A stretch of DNA of 64,000 nt from Nibrella saemangeumensis (GTDB lineage: Bacteria > Bacteroidota > Bacteroidia > Cytophagales > Spirosomataceae): assembly GCF_039541915.1 (NCBI RefSeq), contig NZ_BAABHD010000084.1:310001-374000 (forward strand). The letters are read 5' to 3'. Under the pieces are notes generated by a model that was given only the letters and a program-made list of their open reading frames with translations, searched no databases and was not told where the DNA came from. Position 1 is the stretch's first letter. Each line of letters begins with the position of its first letter. Positions 25,728-37,385 of the stretch are shown piece after piece. A program made the position numbers and the translations under genes.

Positions 25728-28700
25728 TTAGTCAGCGCCCGTAGCCAGCTCCAGATCAACCTGGGCCATCAGGTAATCATAGATAGCTTGCAGACGATTG
25801 GTTTGTGCCTGTCGGAGTGCCAGTTCTGCATCGGTTACGTCACTGAGTTTAGCCAGTCCCTGTTGATGGCGGCTTTGGGTGCGGGCGTAGCTACGTTCAG
25901 CGGCCTGAACTACACCCAACAGGGTACGGATGCGCTGGCGGGACTCTTCCATGGCATACAGATGGGCACGTACCTGGTTGGCCATTAGTGTTTTGGTGTA
26001 CCGAAGCTGCTCCTGTGCCTGCTCGGCCGCCAGCTGAGCCTGCTGCACTTTCGGGGCAGTGGTGGCATTATACACCGGAATGCTCAGTTGCACCCCTACG
26101 AAACTGACGAACGGCCAGCGACTTTCGGAAAACCGAAAATTATTGGTTTGTGACAACGTGCTGGCCTGTCCGAAAAGGCCCAGCGTGGGCTGCCGGCGAG
26201 CCTGCTCCATCCGGATCTGTAATTGACTGTTTTCAGCAGCTAAGCCTAGCTGCCGCAGTTCCGGCCGCCGTTGCAAGGCTCCCTCGATGAGTATCTCCTC
26301 GGTCATCAACTCGCCAGCCGGGTTTACCAGGGAATCGGTCAGGACCAGATTAGTAGGGTCAATGCCTGTCAGTACAGCGAGTTGGTTTTTAAACAACACA
26401 ATATTGCGGTCGAGTTTAGACAGCGTAGGCCGCAGGTTCTCGACTTCAACATAAGCCCGGAGGGTATCGGCATCGGTAGCCAACTGCGTCCGGTAAAGAT
26501 TGCGCACTTCGCGTAGCGCCTGCTCGGCCCGCCCGATACTACGGACCAGTAGCGACCGTTGCTCCTGAACCAGCAGTATGTTCAGGTAATGCTTTTTCAC
26601 CTCGGCCACCTGTTTGGCTACCACCGCCTGAAGCCCGGCATCGGCTACATGCTGCCCTAAAGCAGCCTGCTGGCGGGCCAGCCGCAGGTTTGGCTGGACG
26701 AGCGGCATTGCAACGTTTACCCCCGCATTATACTGGTTGTTCAAAGCCGCCTGAACGGGTGTCATCCGGGAGTCGTCCAGTGAAAAGCCGCCTTCGGGCG
26801 AGATGGAGAAGGCCGGGAAGAAGAACACCGGTGCACTCAGGTTACGTTGGTACTGAACTGTTCCGTTGACGCTTGGTAACTGCATCCGCTTCACTTCTTC
26901 GGCCCGGACACTGGCCTTCTGCACCTCAATTTTCGCAACCCGTACGTCGCCGTTTTGCTGACGAACCAGTTCAGCCGCCTGGCGCAGGCTGAGCGTATAT
27001 GGTTGGGCACCCAAAGTGGATCGCTTTCCATTAGGTGATACCGGTTGAGCGATCAGCCCATTGGCGATGAGTAGCAGGACTATACCAACAGGTATGGCTT
27101 TTGCCGCCAGTTCTTTTTCCTGCGTACGCTGACCAAGGGATGGAGTGCGCTCTGTTTTACCCTTCGTGTTACGTCTCAGACCCCGGGCGAAGTAGAAGTA
27201 AACAACGGGTACGAATACCAGGGTGAGGAACATGGAACTGCTCAGACCACCGATGAGGGCCCAGGCTAAACCAGTTTTTAGTTCGGCTCCGGGGCTGGTA
27301 GCCAGCGCAATTGGCAGCATGCCAATTACCATCGCCAGTGTTGTCATTAGAATGGGTCGTAGCCGGACGTGACCTGCTTCGAGCAGGGCATCTACCACGG
27401 CAAGTCCACTCTCGCGGTTTTCGTTGGTCCGTTCTACCAGTAAGATGGCGTTTTTCGCGACCAGACCCAGCATCATAATCATACCCAGAATGGTGAATAC
27501 GTTCATCGAGTTCATCGTCAGGGCCATCGCAAAGAGGGCTCCAACCAGGGCTACCGGGATCGAGAAGAGCACCACGAACGGGTACTTCCACGAATTATAG
27601 AGCGCTACCATCACCAGATACATGAACAGGATGGCTGCCAGGAACATCAGACCCAGTTTGCCAAAAGAATCATCCTGCAATTCCAGATCGCCCCCATAGG
27701 TGACACGCACCGATGGGTCGAGGTGGAGGTTGGCCACCGCCTTCTGAATGTCCACGCCAATGTCACCAGCGGGTCGTCCGACGGCCTGCGAGGTAATCGT
27801 CATTGAATTGTCGCGGTCTTTGCGCTCCAGCATCGCCGGGTCGAACGTTTCGCGGATCGTGGCTACCTGCCGCAGTTCAACAGGCTGGCCTGAGGCATTG
27901 GTAAGCGTCAGTTTGCCAATTTGTTCGGTGCGATTGCGGAACGACTCGGCAAAGCGGATGCGTATGGTGACCGTTTCATTGCCCTGCTGCATCTTTAAGT
28001 CATCAAAGCCTGCTAAGGCGGTGCGGATGGCCATACCCACGGATTCGGTGCTGAGGCCATAGCGAGCCAGTTTCTCCTGATCGACGTCAATCTCCACCTC
28101 CGGTTTGCGGACATTTCCCGAAAACCGCACGTCGGCCGTACCCGGAATTTGTCGCATGGCTTCGGTCAGGCGAGTAGTTTCCTGACGCAAAATGTTGCGG
28201 TCTGTTCCGCTGACCATCATCACAATCGGTGCGGCATTGTCGCTACCCAGCAGACCCAGCGGATAAGCCCGCACCCGTGCTCCTGGCATTTGCACGGCTA
28301 ATTCTTTTACCTCCCGTGTCAGTCGGTTCAGATCTTTATTGCGCTCGTTCCGGGGTGAAAACGTGACCGCAAACTCCACCGCATTCTTACTGGTGGGCAA
28401 TCCCGACCAGCCTTCCGGGTTGGCTCCGACGTTGGTAAATACGCGCCGTACTTCGGGTAATTGGTATAATTTCTGCTCAAACTGTTTGGCCATGGCATCG
28501 GTCTGCTCAAGTTTGTAGCCCTCCGGAAACTGGAGTACAACGTTGATTTCACCTTTATCGGTGGGGGGCAGGAACTCACCCCCGATGAAGCCCGCACCCG
28601 GTAGCATCAGCGCCAGCATGAATAAGGAAAAGGTAATGAGAACCGTAGTTTTGCGGTACGTTAGTGCCCGACGCAGCAGTCGTGCATATGCGTCGGAAAT

Positions 28701-30269
28701 CTGTCTGTACAGCCGTTCAAAACCTAAGCTAAACCGACCCATCAGGGTATCGTTGGAGAGGTGTTCGAGTTTACCGAAGCGGGAGGCAATCATGGGCGTC
28801 AGCGTAAACGAGACGAGCAGGCTAAAGAGGGTTGAGATCACGACGACCAGCGAAAACTCCCGCACCAGATCACCGACCAGCCCAGGCACAAACGACAGGG
28901 GTACGAATACGACAACGTCAACGAGGGTGATGGCGATAGCCGCAAAACCAATATCGTTCCGGCCGTTCAGGGCAGCCTGGCGTTTATCTTCGCCTTTTTC
29001 CATCCGCTGATAAATACTTTCCAGTACCACTATGGAGTCATCCACCAGGATACCGATGACGAGCGAGAGGGCCAGCAGCGTCAGCAGATTCAGCGTGAAG
29101 TCCATCAGGTTCATAAAGATGAACGTCGAGAGCAGCGAGACCGGAATAGCCACCATGACGATCAGCGATGACCGCAGGCTGTGGAGAAACACGAACATAA
29201 CCAGCGCTACCAGTCCGATAGCCATCATCAGGTCGTGGTTGACGGCGTCGGCTGCGGCCAGCGTAAACTCTGCATTATCCTGGGCGATGGTGAACTTTAC
29301 CCCCGTCGAAGCGTATTCAGATTCGAGCTGCGCCAGTTTTTTACGCACAGCCTCGCTCACTTCCACGTTATTGGCTCCCGCCTGTTTCTTGACCAGTATA
29401 CCTACGGCGCTACGTGCTTCAGGTCGCGTGCTGTCCGACGCTACCATGTAGCGGTTCAGGTTTTCCAGGTCCTTTTTCACATACGCTACGTTTGCTACCT
29501 CACCCAGCTTAATCTTTTGTCCAGAGGGGCTGGTATACACGATAATTTCCCGCAGGTGGTCCAGCGCGTCGGTTTTCCCGACAACCCGGACAGAATAAGC
29601 TGCATCAGCGTCTTTTACACTACCCGAAGGCACATTGAGGTTAGCAGACCGGATGGCGCCTACCACCTGCAGGGTGGATAAGTTGAACATCCTTAGGCGG
29701 TTGGCATCGAGGGAGACATTCACCTCGGCCTCGGGCAGACCAACGAATTGCACCTGCCCAACGCCAGCCACCTGCGCCAGCCGGGGCTTAATCTGATTCT
29801 TCAGCAACGTACCGAATTCAAGTTCGCTCAAATTGCTGTTGGCGGCTAGCTGTACCACGGGCCGCTCAGTAAGCGAAAAGCGGTCGAGCGTTGGCGTGCG
29901 GGATCCAGCAGGTAAGGAGCCGGTTACGGTATTGACCTTGCGCTGTACGTCCTGCTGCGCTTTATCTACGTCCACATCGTGCAGGAATTCGACCATGACG
30001 ACTGATACGTTTTCGATCGAGAGTGCTGTAACCCGTTTGATGCGGTCGGCCGAGGAGACGGCGTCTTCTATTGGTTTGGTGATTCCCGTTTCAACTTCCG
30101 CTGGCGACGCACCGGGATACGGTGTCGTTACGATGATGAATGGAATAGACATATTCGGCAGGAGTTCATACCGCATCTGCGAGTACGAATAAAGCCCCAG
30201 GATACCCAGTACAACGAAGAGAACAATGACCAGAATGGGGCGCGTAATGGAAAGGAGAGTAAGTTTCAT
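25728..30269 (-). CDS. RND efflux permease fused to a TolC-type outer-membrane channel
   Basis: 1513 aa. Residues 1 to about 1035 are a complete HAE1/AcrB-type RND permease with 12 helices, two large periplasmic loops and the proton-relay pair D410-D411 in GILVDDSIVVLE. Residues 1058-1074 (AIPVGIVLLLIANGLIA) form a hydrophobic, signal-peptide-like segment. Residues 1075-1513 are a full-length TolC-family protein with YTLSLRQAAELVRQQN and long coiled-coil helices. The RND C-terminus is cytoplasmic, so the added segment would carry the TolC part into the periplasm. Signal peptidase could cut after A1074. Direct TolC fusions are known for some CusA-type pumps. The adaptor gene is 12 bases upstream on the same strand. 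Substrate unknown. Confidence 0.92.
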   Translation of the reverse strand: MKLTLLSITRPILVIVLFVVLGILGLYSYSQMRYELLPNMSIPFIIVTTPYPGASPAEVETGITKPIEDAVSSADRIKRVTALSIENVSVVMVEFLHDVDVDKAQQDVQRKVNTVTGSLPAGSRTPTLDRFSLTERPVVQLAANSNLSELEFGTLLKNQIKPRLAQVAGVGQVQFVGLPEAEVNVSLDANRLRMFNLSTLQVVGAIRSANLNVPSGSVKDADAAYSVRVVGKTDALDHLREIIVYTSPSGQKIKLGEVANVAYVKKDLENLNRYMVASDSTRPEARSAVGILVKKQAGANNVEVSEAVRKKLAQLESEYASTGVKFTIAQDNAEFTLAAADAVNHDLMMAIGLVALVMFVFLHSLRSSLIVMVAIPVSLLSTFIFMNLMDFTLNLLTLLALSLVIGILVDDSIVVLESIYQRMEKGEDKRQAALNGRNDIGFAAIAITLVDVVVFVPLSFVPGLVGDLVREFSLVVVISTLFSLLVSFTLTPMIASRFGKLEHLSNDTLMGRFSLGFERLYRQISDAYARLLRRALTYRKTTVLITFSLFMLALMLPGAGFIGGEFLPPTDKGEINVVLQFPEGYKLEQTDAMAKQFEQKLYQLPEVRRVFTNVGANPEGWSGLPTSKNAVEFAVTFSPRNERNKDLNRLTREVKELAVQMPGARVRAYPLGLLGSDNAAPIVMMVSGTDRNILRQETTRLTEAMRQIPGTADVRFSGNVRKPEVEIDVDQEKLARYGLSTESVGMAIRTALAGFDDLKMQQGNETVTIRIRFAESFRNRTEQIGKLTLTNASGQPVELRQVATIRETFDPAMLERKDRDNSMTITSQAVGRPAGDIGVDIQKAVANLHLDPSVRVTYGGDLELQDDSFGKLGLMFLAAILFMYLVMVALYNSWKYPFVVLFSIPVALVGALFAMALTMNSMNVFTILGMIMMLGLVAKNAILLVERTNENRESGLAVVDALLEAGHVRLRPILMTTLAMVIGMLPIALATSPGAELKTGLAWALIGGLSSSMFLTLVFVPVVYFYFARGLRRNTKGKTERTPSLGQRTQEKELAAKAIPVGIVLLLIANGLIAQPVSPNGKRSTLGAQPYTLSLRQAAELVRQQNGDVRVAKIEVQKASVRAEEVKRMQLPSVNGTVQYQRNLSAPVFFFPAFSISPEGGFSLDDSRMTPVQAALNNQYNAGVNVAMPLVQPNLRLARQQAALGQHVADAGLQAVVAKQVAEVKKHYLNILLVQEQRSLLVRSIGRAEQALREVRNLYRTQLATDADTLRAYVEVENLRPTLSKLDRNIVLFKNQLAVLTGIDPTNLVLTDSLVNPAGELMTEEILIEGALQRRPELRQLGLAAENSQLQIRMEQARRQPTLGLFGQASTLSQTNNFRFSESRWPFVSFVGVQLSIPVYNATTAPKVQQAQLAAEQAQEQLRYTKTLMANQVRAHLYAMEESRQRIRTLLGVVQAAERSYARTQSRHQQGLAKLSDVTDAELALRQAQTNRLQAIYDYLMAQVDLELATGAD

Positions 30270-30281
30270 GGTTTCGCTGTA

Positions 30282-31334
30282 TTATTCTGTCACAGCTACT
30301 TGCTGCCCTTCCTTTAAACCTTCTGTGCCGCTAACAACGACTTGTTCACCGGCCCGGAGACCGTCACGTACAACCAGGGTAGTGCCAAATGTAGCGCCGG
30401 GCTGAATGGGCCGCAGCGAGAGGCTGCGGTTGTTGAGTACATACACGGCCGGCGTAGCGCTGGTCGTTACGAGGGCAGCCCGGGGAATTGTCAGACCGGA
30501 TGTGTGGCTGGCGCCCGGCAGTGATACGCTGGCAGACATTCCTACTCGTAAAGGGGTTGCAGCCTGGTTGGCGACCTGGATTTCGACTGGAAATTTGCCG
30601 GTTTCACCACCTTTCAGTCGAACCTGCTTCACCGATCCGGTAAATTTTTGGCCGGGGTACATATCAAACGCTACATTAACCGTCCGGCCCGGCTTAAACA
30701 GACTAACCTCTGCTTCGGGTACGCCAATGACCAGCTTCACGGCCGATACATCGGTGATGGTCATCAGCGGGGTGCCGGGGGCGATAAACATACCCGGTTC
30801 AATCAGCTTAGTGGTTACTATGCCCCCGATAGGTGCTTTCACCACGGCGTCCCGAAGTTGCTTTTTCAGCGTTAGCCGTTGCGTTTCGAGGGTGCGTACC
30901 TGCAAACGGGCGGTTTCTACCTCTGCGGTGGGAATATTATTCTCGCGGTGCAATGTCTCATAGCGGGTCAGGTCAGTCTGAGCTTTGTGAAGCTGGGCTT
31001 CCACCTGGGCAATTGCCAGTTCTGTCAGTTCGGTATCCACAGACAATACAGCCTGTCCGGTCTGCACGGGGCCATCCAGCCGGGCATTCACGCTCCGCAC
31101 GGTACCCTGCGTTGTGGCATTCATCACAACCTCGCGCCAGCTTTCAGTTTTACCGATGTACTGAGCCGATTCGGTGAAGGTCTGCTGCACCACAGGGGCT
31201 GTTTTGACAGTGGTAACGAGCGGCTTCTGAGCCTCCTGAATCTGTTGTTGCTGCTTTTGTTTGTTGTTCACCAGCAGCGCTCCGGTGCCACCAACGAGCA
31301 CCAGGCTGGTCAGGACGATCAATACCTTTTTCAT
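30282..31334 (-). CDS. RND efflux periplasmic adaptor (membrane fusion protein)
   Basis: 350 aa from ATG 31334, which directly starts the hydrophobic anchor (KKVLIVLTSLVLVGG). A 33-codon upstream extension is unlikely. The half-lipoyl domain, a coiled-coil hairpin (about 110-160) and beta-barrel segments (PGMFIAPGTPLMTITDVS, VRVGMSASVSLPG) match AcrA/MexA-like proteins. It bridges the inner-membrane pump and the outer-membrane channel. It lies upstream of the permease-TolC fusion, so the whole tripartite pump is encoded by two genes. No local regulator gene is adjacent. The 310-base gap upstream (31335-31644) contains only the clpB terminator and no convincing gene. Confidence 0.93.
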   Translation of the reverse strand: MKKVLIVLTSLVLVGGTGALLVNNKQKQQQQIQEAQKPLVTTVKTAPVVQQTFTESAQYIGKTESWREVVMNATTQGTVRSVNARLDGPVQTGQAVLSVDTELTELAIAQVEAQLHKAQTDLTRYETLHRENNIPTAEVETARLQVRTLETQRLTLKKQLRDAVVKAPIGGIVTTKLIEPGMFIAPGTPLMTITDVSAVKLVIGVPEAEVSLFKPGRTVNVAFDMYPGQKFTGSVKQVRLKGGETGKFPVEIQVANQAATPLRVGMSASVSLPGASHTSGLTIPRAALVTTSATPAVYVLNNRSLSLRPIQPGATFGTTLVVRDGLRAGEQVVVSGTEGLKEGQQVAVTE

Positions 31335-31594
31335 ACGTAAAGAGGTGTGGTTTTGGTCAGCGTCAGTCCGATAAGTTGGCCTCCACTGTCCGGTTAGAAA
31401 ATAATGCTGGCTAAACGGATTGGCTACCTGCAAGGAGAGCCCTCCGAATAGCGATGTAAAGGTTGGGAGAAGACCAGTCCGATACCAAACCTACCAGCAT
31501 GAAGGAGACAAAAAAAGAGATGGAGCGTAAAAGGTTATATGTGAAGCGTTTATTCGGTAAATGTTTAACTGATATAACCAAATGGTTACAAGCG

Positions 31595-31626
31595 AAAAAA
31601 GGCCCAGCCAAGCGGCCGGACCTTTT
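31595..31626 (-). terminator. Intrinsic terminator of clpB
   Basis: On the - strand, AAAAGGTCC pairs imperfectly with GGGCCTTTTTT around a short GC-rich internal loop, ending in a six-T tract. It begins 19 bases after the clpB stop codon. Confidence 0.65.
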
Positions 31627-31644
31627 AAGTATCTATCCACACCA

Positions 31645-34257
<2,613 letters not shown>

Positions 34258-34402
34258 GGCTAAAGTCCTTCGTTTATTCCTTTACTAATTCAGGTTGATG
34301 TTTGTTCTCTTTACGTAGTATCAAACTATGCACCAAAAGTTCAAACCAGCCATTTTGTCCATTTTCTAAAAAGATTTACTTGTTTTTGTGACAGAAAGGC
34401 AT

Positions 34403-34426
34403 AAAAAAAGCCGGTCATCCACCGAC
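34403..34426 (-). terminator. Intrinsic terminator after the DUF4406 gene
   Basis: Six-base-pair stem (34410-34415 with 34421-34426, one G-U pair) with a 5-base loop. On the - strand it is followed by seven T residues. It lies 26 bases downstream of the gene ending at 34453. Confidence 0.8.
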
Positions 34427-34452
34427 TCTCTTTCCACGCTTTTAGCTTGATA

Positions 34453-34830
34453 CTATTGCAAATTTGGAACGTCATCAAGACTGTTAAAAATAAACTTGCC
34501 CTGCTCCTTACCAATTCTGACCATATCGTCGGCTCCGGCCGAGGGGCCGCCTACGCGCAGGACCGCATCGCAGCGATTCAGGAGTTGAATGGCGACCGGA
34601 TGAAAAATCTGCGTGAAGATTTCATCACCAATTCCGGTGGAACCAGCCGTTTCGATCAGGGGTAAGGCAAACCACTCGCCGAGTACCGGAAGGTGACCTT
34701 TACGGTAGATTTCCAAAGCCACTTCGTTCATCAGGTGAACGTTAGCTGCGATTTTTTTCGGGTCGTCGCCGGTGCCGGAACGATAAGGGCCAGCAACAAG
34801 AATCAGGAGGGATTGACCAGGCTGGTTCAT
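34453..34830 (-). CDS. DUF4406 protein, nucleoside 2-deoxyribosyltransferase-like
   Basis: 125 aa. ILVAGPYRSGTGDD near the N-terminus and LLNRCDAVLRVGGPSAGAD in the second half match DUF4406, a small Rossmann-like family related to nucleoside 2-deoxyribosyltransferases. EWFALPL is also typical. The start overlaps the stop of the upstream nudK by four bases (ATGA), so the two are co-translated. Pairing with a nucleotide-sugar hydrolase suggests a role in nucleotide clean-up or salvage, which is inference. Enzymatic activity has not been shown for most of this family. Confidence 0.75.
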   Translation of the reverse strand: MNQPGQSLLILVAGPYRSGTGDDPKKIAANVHLMNEVALEIYRKGHLPVLGEWFALPLIETAGSTGIGDEIFTQIFHPVAIQLLNRCDAVLRVGGPSAGADDMVRIGKEQGKFIFNSLDDVPNLQ

Positions 34831-35405
34831 AGCAGATTGTGGAGTTTGGCGTACTGAAGCAGCATAATGGTCTTGCCGTCTTTTATTTCGCCGGTCTCGA
34901 TCATGTCCAGCGCCCGGTCAATCGGTAGTTCCAGCACATCGATGTCTTCTTCCTCTTCAAGGCCACCACCATCATGTACCTGCATTTCTTTCGCGTATTC
35001 GGCCACGAAAAAATACAGCTTTTCGGTGACGGAACCCGGCGACATATATGCTTCAAACACCTTGCGAACATCGCTGATCTGGTAGCCGGTTTCTTCTTCG
35101 GTCTCTTTCCGGATGCAGTCCTCCGGGTTGTCTTTGTCCAGCAGGCCGGCGCAGGCTTCAATAAGCATGCCGGATGGGTTGCCGTTTACGTAGGTCGGCA
35201 TCCGGAACTGACGGGTCAGGATAACGGTTCTGAACACCTTATTGTAAAGCAGGATCGTAGCGCCATTGCCCCGGTCATAGGCTTCGCGGCTCTGCGTTTG
35301 CCACACGCCATTTTTCTTCTGGTAGTCGAAGGTTACTTTGCGGAGGATGTACCAATTGTCGGAGAGAATTTCTGTCTTCTGAATTTTAACGCGGTCGTTG
35401 ATCAT
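34827..35405 (-). CDS. nudK: Nudix hydrolase, GDP-mannose pyrophosphatase type
   Basis: 192 aa from ATG 35405 (MINDRVKIQK); an in-frame upstream ATG would add 11 residues. Closely resembles E. coli NudK: EAYDRGNGATILLYN, RQFRMPTYVNGN, and the Nudix box at about 87-109 (GLLDKDNPEDCIRKETEEET). YMSPGSVTE and EIKDGKTIMLL downstream are also shared. The first Arg of the Nudix consensus is Lys (K100), as in NudK. It hydrolyses GDP-mannose or related NDP-sugars to mannose 1-phosphate and GMP. First gene of a two-gene operon with the DUF4406 gene. Confidence 0.92.
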   Translation of the reverse strand: MINDRVKIQKTEILSDNWYILRKVTFDYQKKNGVWQTQSREAYDRGNGATILLYNKVFRTVILTRQFRMPTYVNGNPSGMLIEACAGLLDKDNPEDCIRKETEEETGYQISDVRKVFEAYMSPGSVTEKLYFFVAEYAKEMQVHDGGGLEEEEDIDVLELPIDRALDMIETGEIKDGKTIMLLQYAKLHNLL

Positions 35406-35578
35406 GGGCCGTCTGTAAAAATGTGTGGTTTGGCGCAATGTTAATGAAATTCCGGATGGTGAGTCCGGATCGTTTAGTATAAGGTAATTGCTAAACAGAT
35501 TATTAACGGTTATGCACCCTTTCCCGGATGGCTAAAGACTGACTACCCGCACGTTTCAGATTGTTATCGTTACTAAAT

Positions 35579-35608
35579 TTTGGCAGGTCGATAAACTGTT
35601 TACTTTTG
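35579..35608 (+). promoter_or_regulatory. Promoter of the F420-reductase-like gene
   Basis: TTTG at 35579-35582 and TACTTTTG at 35601-35608 with an 18-base spacer match the Bacteroidota -33/-7 consensus. The predicted leader before ATG 35683 is about 68 bases. Confidence 0.7.
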
Positions 35609-35682
35609 ACCTGGCGTATCGTTTGCAGCTAACCTGAAAATACATACATAGTCCAACCATCACAACTACCTTATTACGTATC

Positions 35683-36303
35683 ATGAAAATAGCCATAATT
35701 GGTAGCGGCCACGTAGGCGGAGCCCTGGCCCAGCGATTTATTCAAGTGGGTCATACGGTCCTCGTGGGCGTTCGGTACCCCCTCTCCATGCGGTCTGTTC
35801 TCCTCGCCATGAAAATTGGCGAGGATCGCTTCACTACGGTTGAATCCGCAGCCCAACAGTCTGAAGTAGTGGTGCTGGCCACCTCTACGATGGCTGCTAT
35901 TGACGTTACCAGGGAACTGGGTGATACTACTGGCAAAGTCATCATCGATACCATGAACGCTGGGAGAGGCAGAGGACCTGAAGGGTTTCATAACACCACA
36001 GAGGCAATAATGGCCAACACCCTCACCCCCGACGTGGCCAAATGTTTTAATGCCACCGGGTATGAGATTATGTTAGATCCTCATTTTGGTGATCAGGCTG
36101 CCGATATGTTTGTTTGCGGACCCAGCCGGAAGGCAAAGCAGGTAGCTACACAACTAGCCAAAGACATCGGTTTTGGCGAATGTTACGATCTGGGTGGTAG
36201 AGACAAATTTTCGCTGATCGAGCAATTAGCGTCAGTATGGATCGAACTGGCTCTGGTGCAGGGCTACGGTCGAAAGATAGCCTTCAAATTGTTGAAACGA
36301 TAA
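35683..36303 (+). CDS. NADPH-dependent F420-reductase-like NAD(P)-binding protein
   Basis: 206 aa. Starts with the dinucleotide-binding unit MKIAIIGSGHVGGALAQRF (G7, G9, G12 region). EVVVLATSTMAAIDVTREL and AKCFNATGYEIMLDP follow the pattern of the NADP oxidoreductase coenzyme-F420-dependent family. Bacteroidota generally lack F420, so members here probably use another acceptor. The substrate is unknown. Single gene with its own promoter and a shared downstream hairpin. Confidence 0.8.
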   Translation: MKIAIIGSGHVGGALAQRFIQVGHTVLVGVRYPLSMRSVLLAMKIGEDRFTTVESAAQQSEVVVLATSTMAAIDVTRELGDTTGKVIIDTMNAGRGRGPEGFHNTTEAIMANTLTPDVAKCFNATGYEIMLDPHFGDQAADMFVCGPSRKAKQVATQLAKDIGFGECYDLGGRDKFSLIEQLASVWIELALVQGYGRKIAFKLLKR

Positions 36304-36308
36304 GTTTG

Positions 36309-36346
36309 GCTGAAATAGCCGGTTCATAGTTACCGGCTATTTCAGC
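36309..36346. terminator. Bidirectional terminator hairpin
   Basis: Perfect 15-bp stem (36309-36323 with 36332-36346), 8-base loop, located 5 bases after both the + gene ending at 36303 and the - gene ending at 36352. Confidence 0.8.
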
Positions 36347-36351
36347 GTTGC

Positions 36352-37260
36352 TTATGGTGTTGTCATTATCCCGGCTTCTTTCATTCGTTCCCGCCGGATC
36401 TGCCGGGGGGTAGGGTCGATCATTTCAAATTCGGCTCCTAAGTCGTAGTCATCCTCCTCAACTATTCTTCTTCGTTTGAAAGTGCCTTTGGGAAGGTGTC
36501 TGACCAGCACGGCCAGTTTCGCCAGCGCCAGGGTACCTGCCACACCGGCCAGCAGGTTATTTTTTCCGTACTGCTTTACCGCGATGCCCGCAAAGCCCCA
36601 GGCAAACGGGACAAGGTAAACCGGATCGTTCAATCGTCGGGCGGCTACGTAACCTAGTCCTGCCGTGGCGGCCACAACCACAGCAGCCAGCTCTTCGTCC
36701 TGCTTCGGCCGCTTCCAGGTGCCTGAAGCAATCAGCGTTCCCGCACCCGCTACCACAGAGGCCACCGACAGCCAGCCGGCATACAGGCTCACGGGAATCC
36801 GGACGTACCGCTCCGGTGGCTGTACCGGTGTTTTGCCAATCTCCAGCGCCCGGTGCAGCATCACGGCCGGCGGTAAGGATAAGACCGTTACTATATTGGA
36901 GCCGATAATGCTTTTCTGATCCTGACGCGAGAATAGGTAGCCAAACAGGGCATTCAGGCTGTAGCACAACATCAGCCACGGCCTGGCTTTTTCATAGCGG
37001 GGATTTGCTTCTTCCGCCGGCAGCGCCTGGTGAATACTCAGGCCAATAGTACCGGCGTAGATCGTCGGCCAGATGGTGTAGAAAGTCCAGTCGGCCGGCG
37101 TCAGCAGGTTCTTGTCGGCCAGCCGCCGGTATTTAGGCAGCACCTCCGAATGCAATTTGCTGGACGACCGGCGTTGATAGGCACCAAAGGCGTAAGTGCT
37201 GACAATACCCCCGATTACGGCGCTGGCCGCACCGATTTGCCACAACAGGTTCTTTTTCAT
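36352..37260 (-). CDS. Multi-helix membrane protein, remotely TspO/MBR-like
   Basis: 302 aa with about six to eight hydrophobic segments and a charged cytoplasmic tail (RRRIVEEDDYDLGAEFEM). LTPADWTFYTIWPTIYAGTIG recalls the PPGWVFGPVW region of TspO/MBR proteins, and YFS/W-rich helices support a distant link. TspO proteins are usually about 160 aa, so this one is nearly twice as long. The TspO relationship is tentative. It diverges from a DUF4136 lipoprotein gene with 125 bases between the starts. Confidence 0.6.
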   Translation of the reverse strand: MKKNLLWQIGAASAVIGGIVSTYAFGAYQRRSSSKLHSEVLPKYRRLADKNLLTPADWTFYTIWPTIYAGTIGLSIHQALPAEEANPRYEKARPWLMLCYSLNALFGYLFSRQDQKSIIGSNIVTVLSLPPAVMLHRALEIGKTPVQPPERYVRIPVSLYAGWLSVASVVAGAGTLIASGTWKRPKQDEELAAVVVAATAGLGYVAARRLNDPVYLVPFAWGFAGIAVKQYGKNNLLAGVAGTLALAKLAVLVRHLPKGTFKRRRIVEEDDYDLGAEFEMIDPTPRQIRRERMKEAGIMTTP

Positions 37261-37385
37261 ACGTGAGCCGATTTATGGGTTACTGCTATAACTATTTTTA
37301 CCTCGTTTGGTCTGTACAGGAAGGCTATGATCGAATTTTAGCCGCTCTTCTATCGTTTAGTAGTTACAGAAAACAACAACGACTA

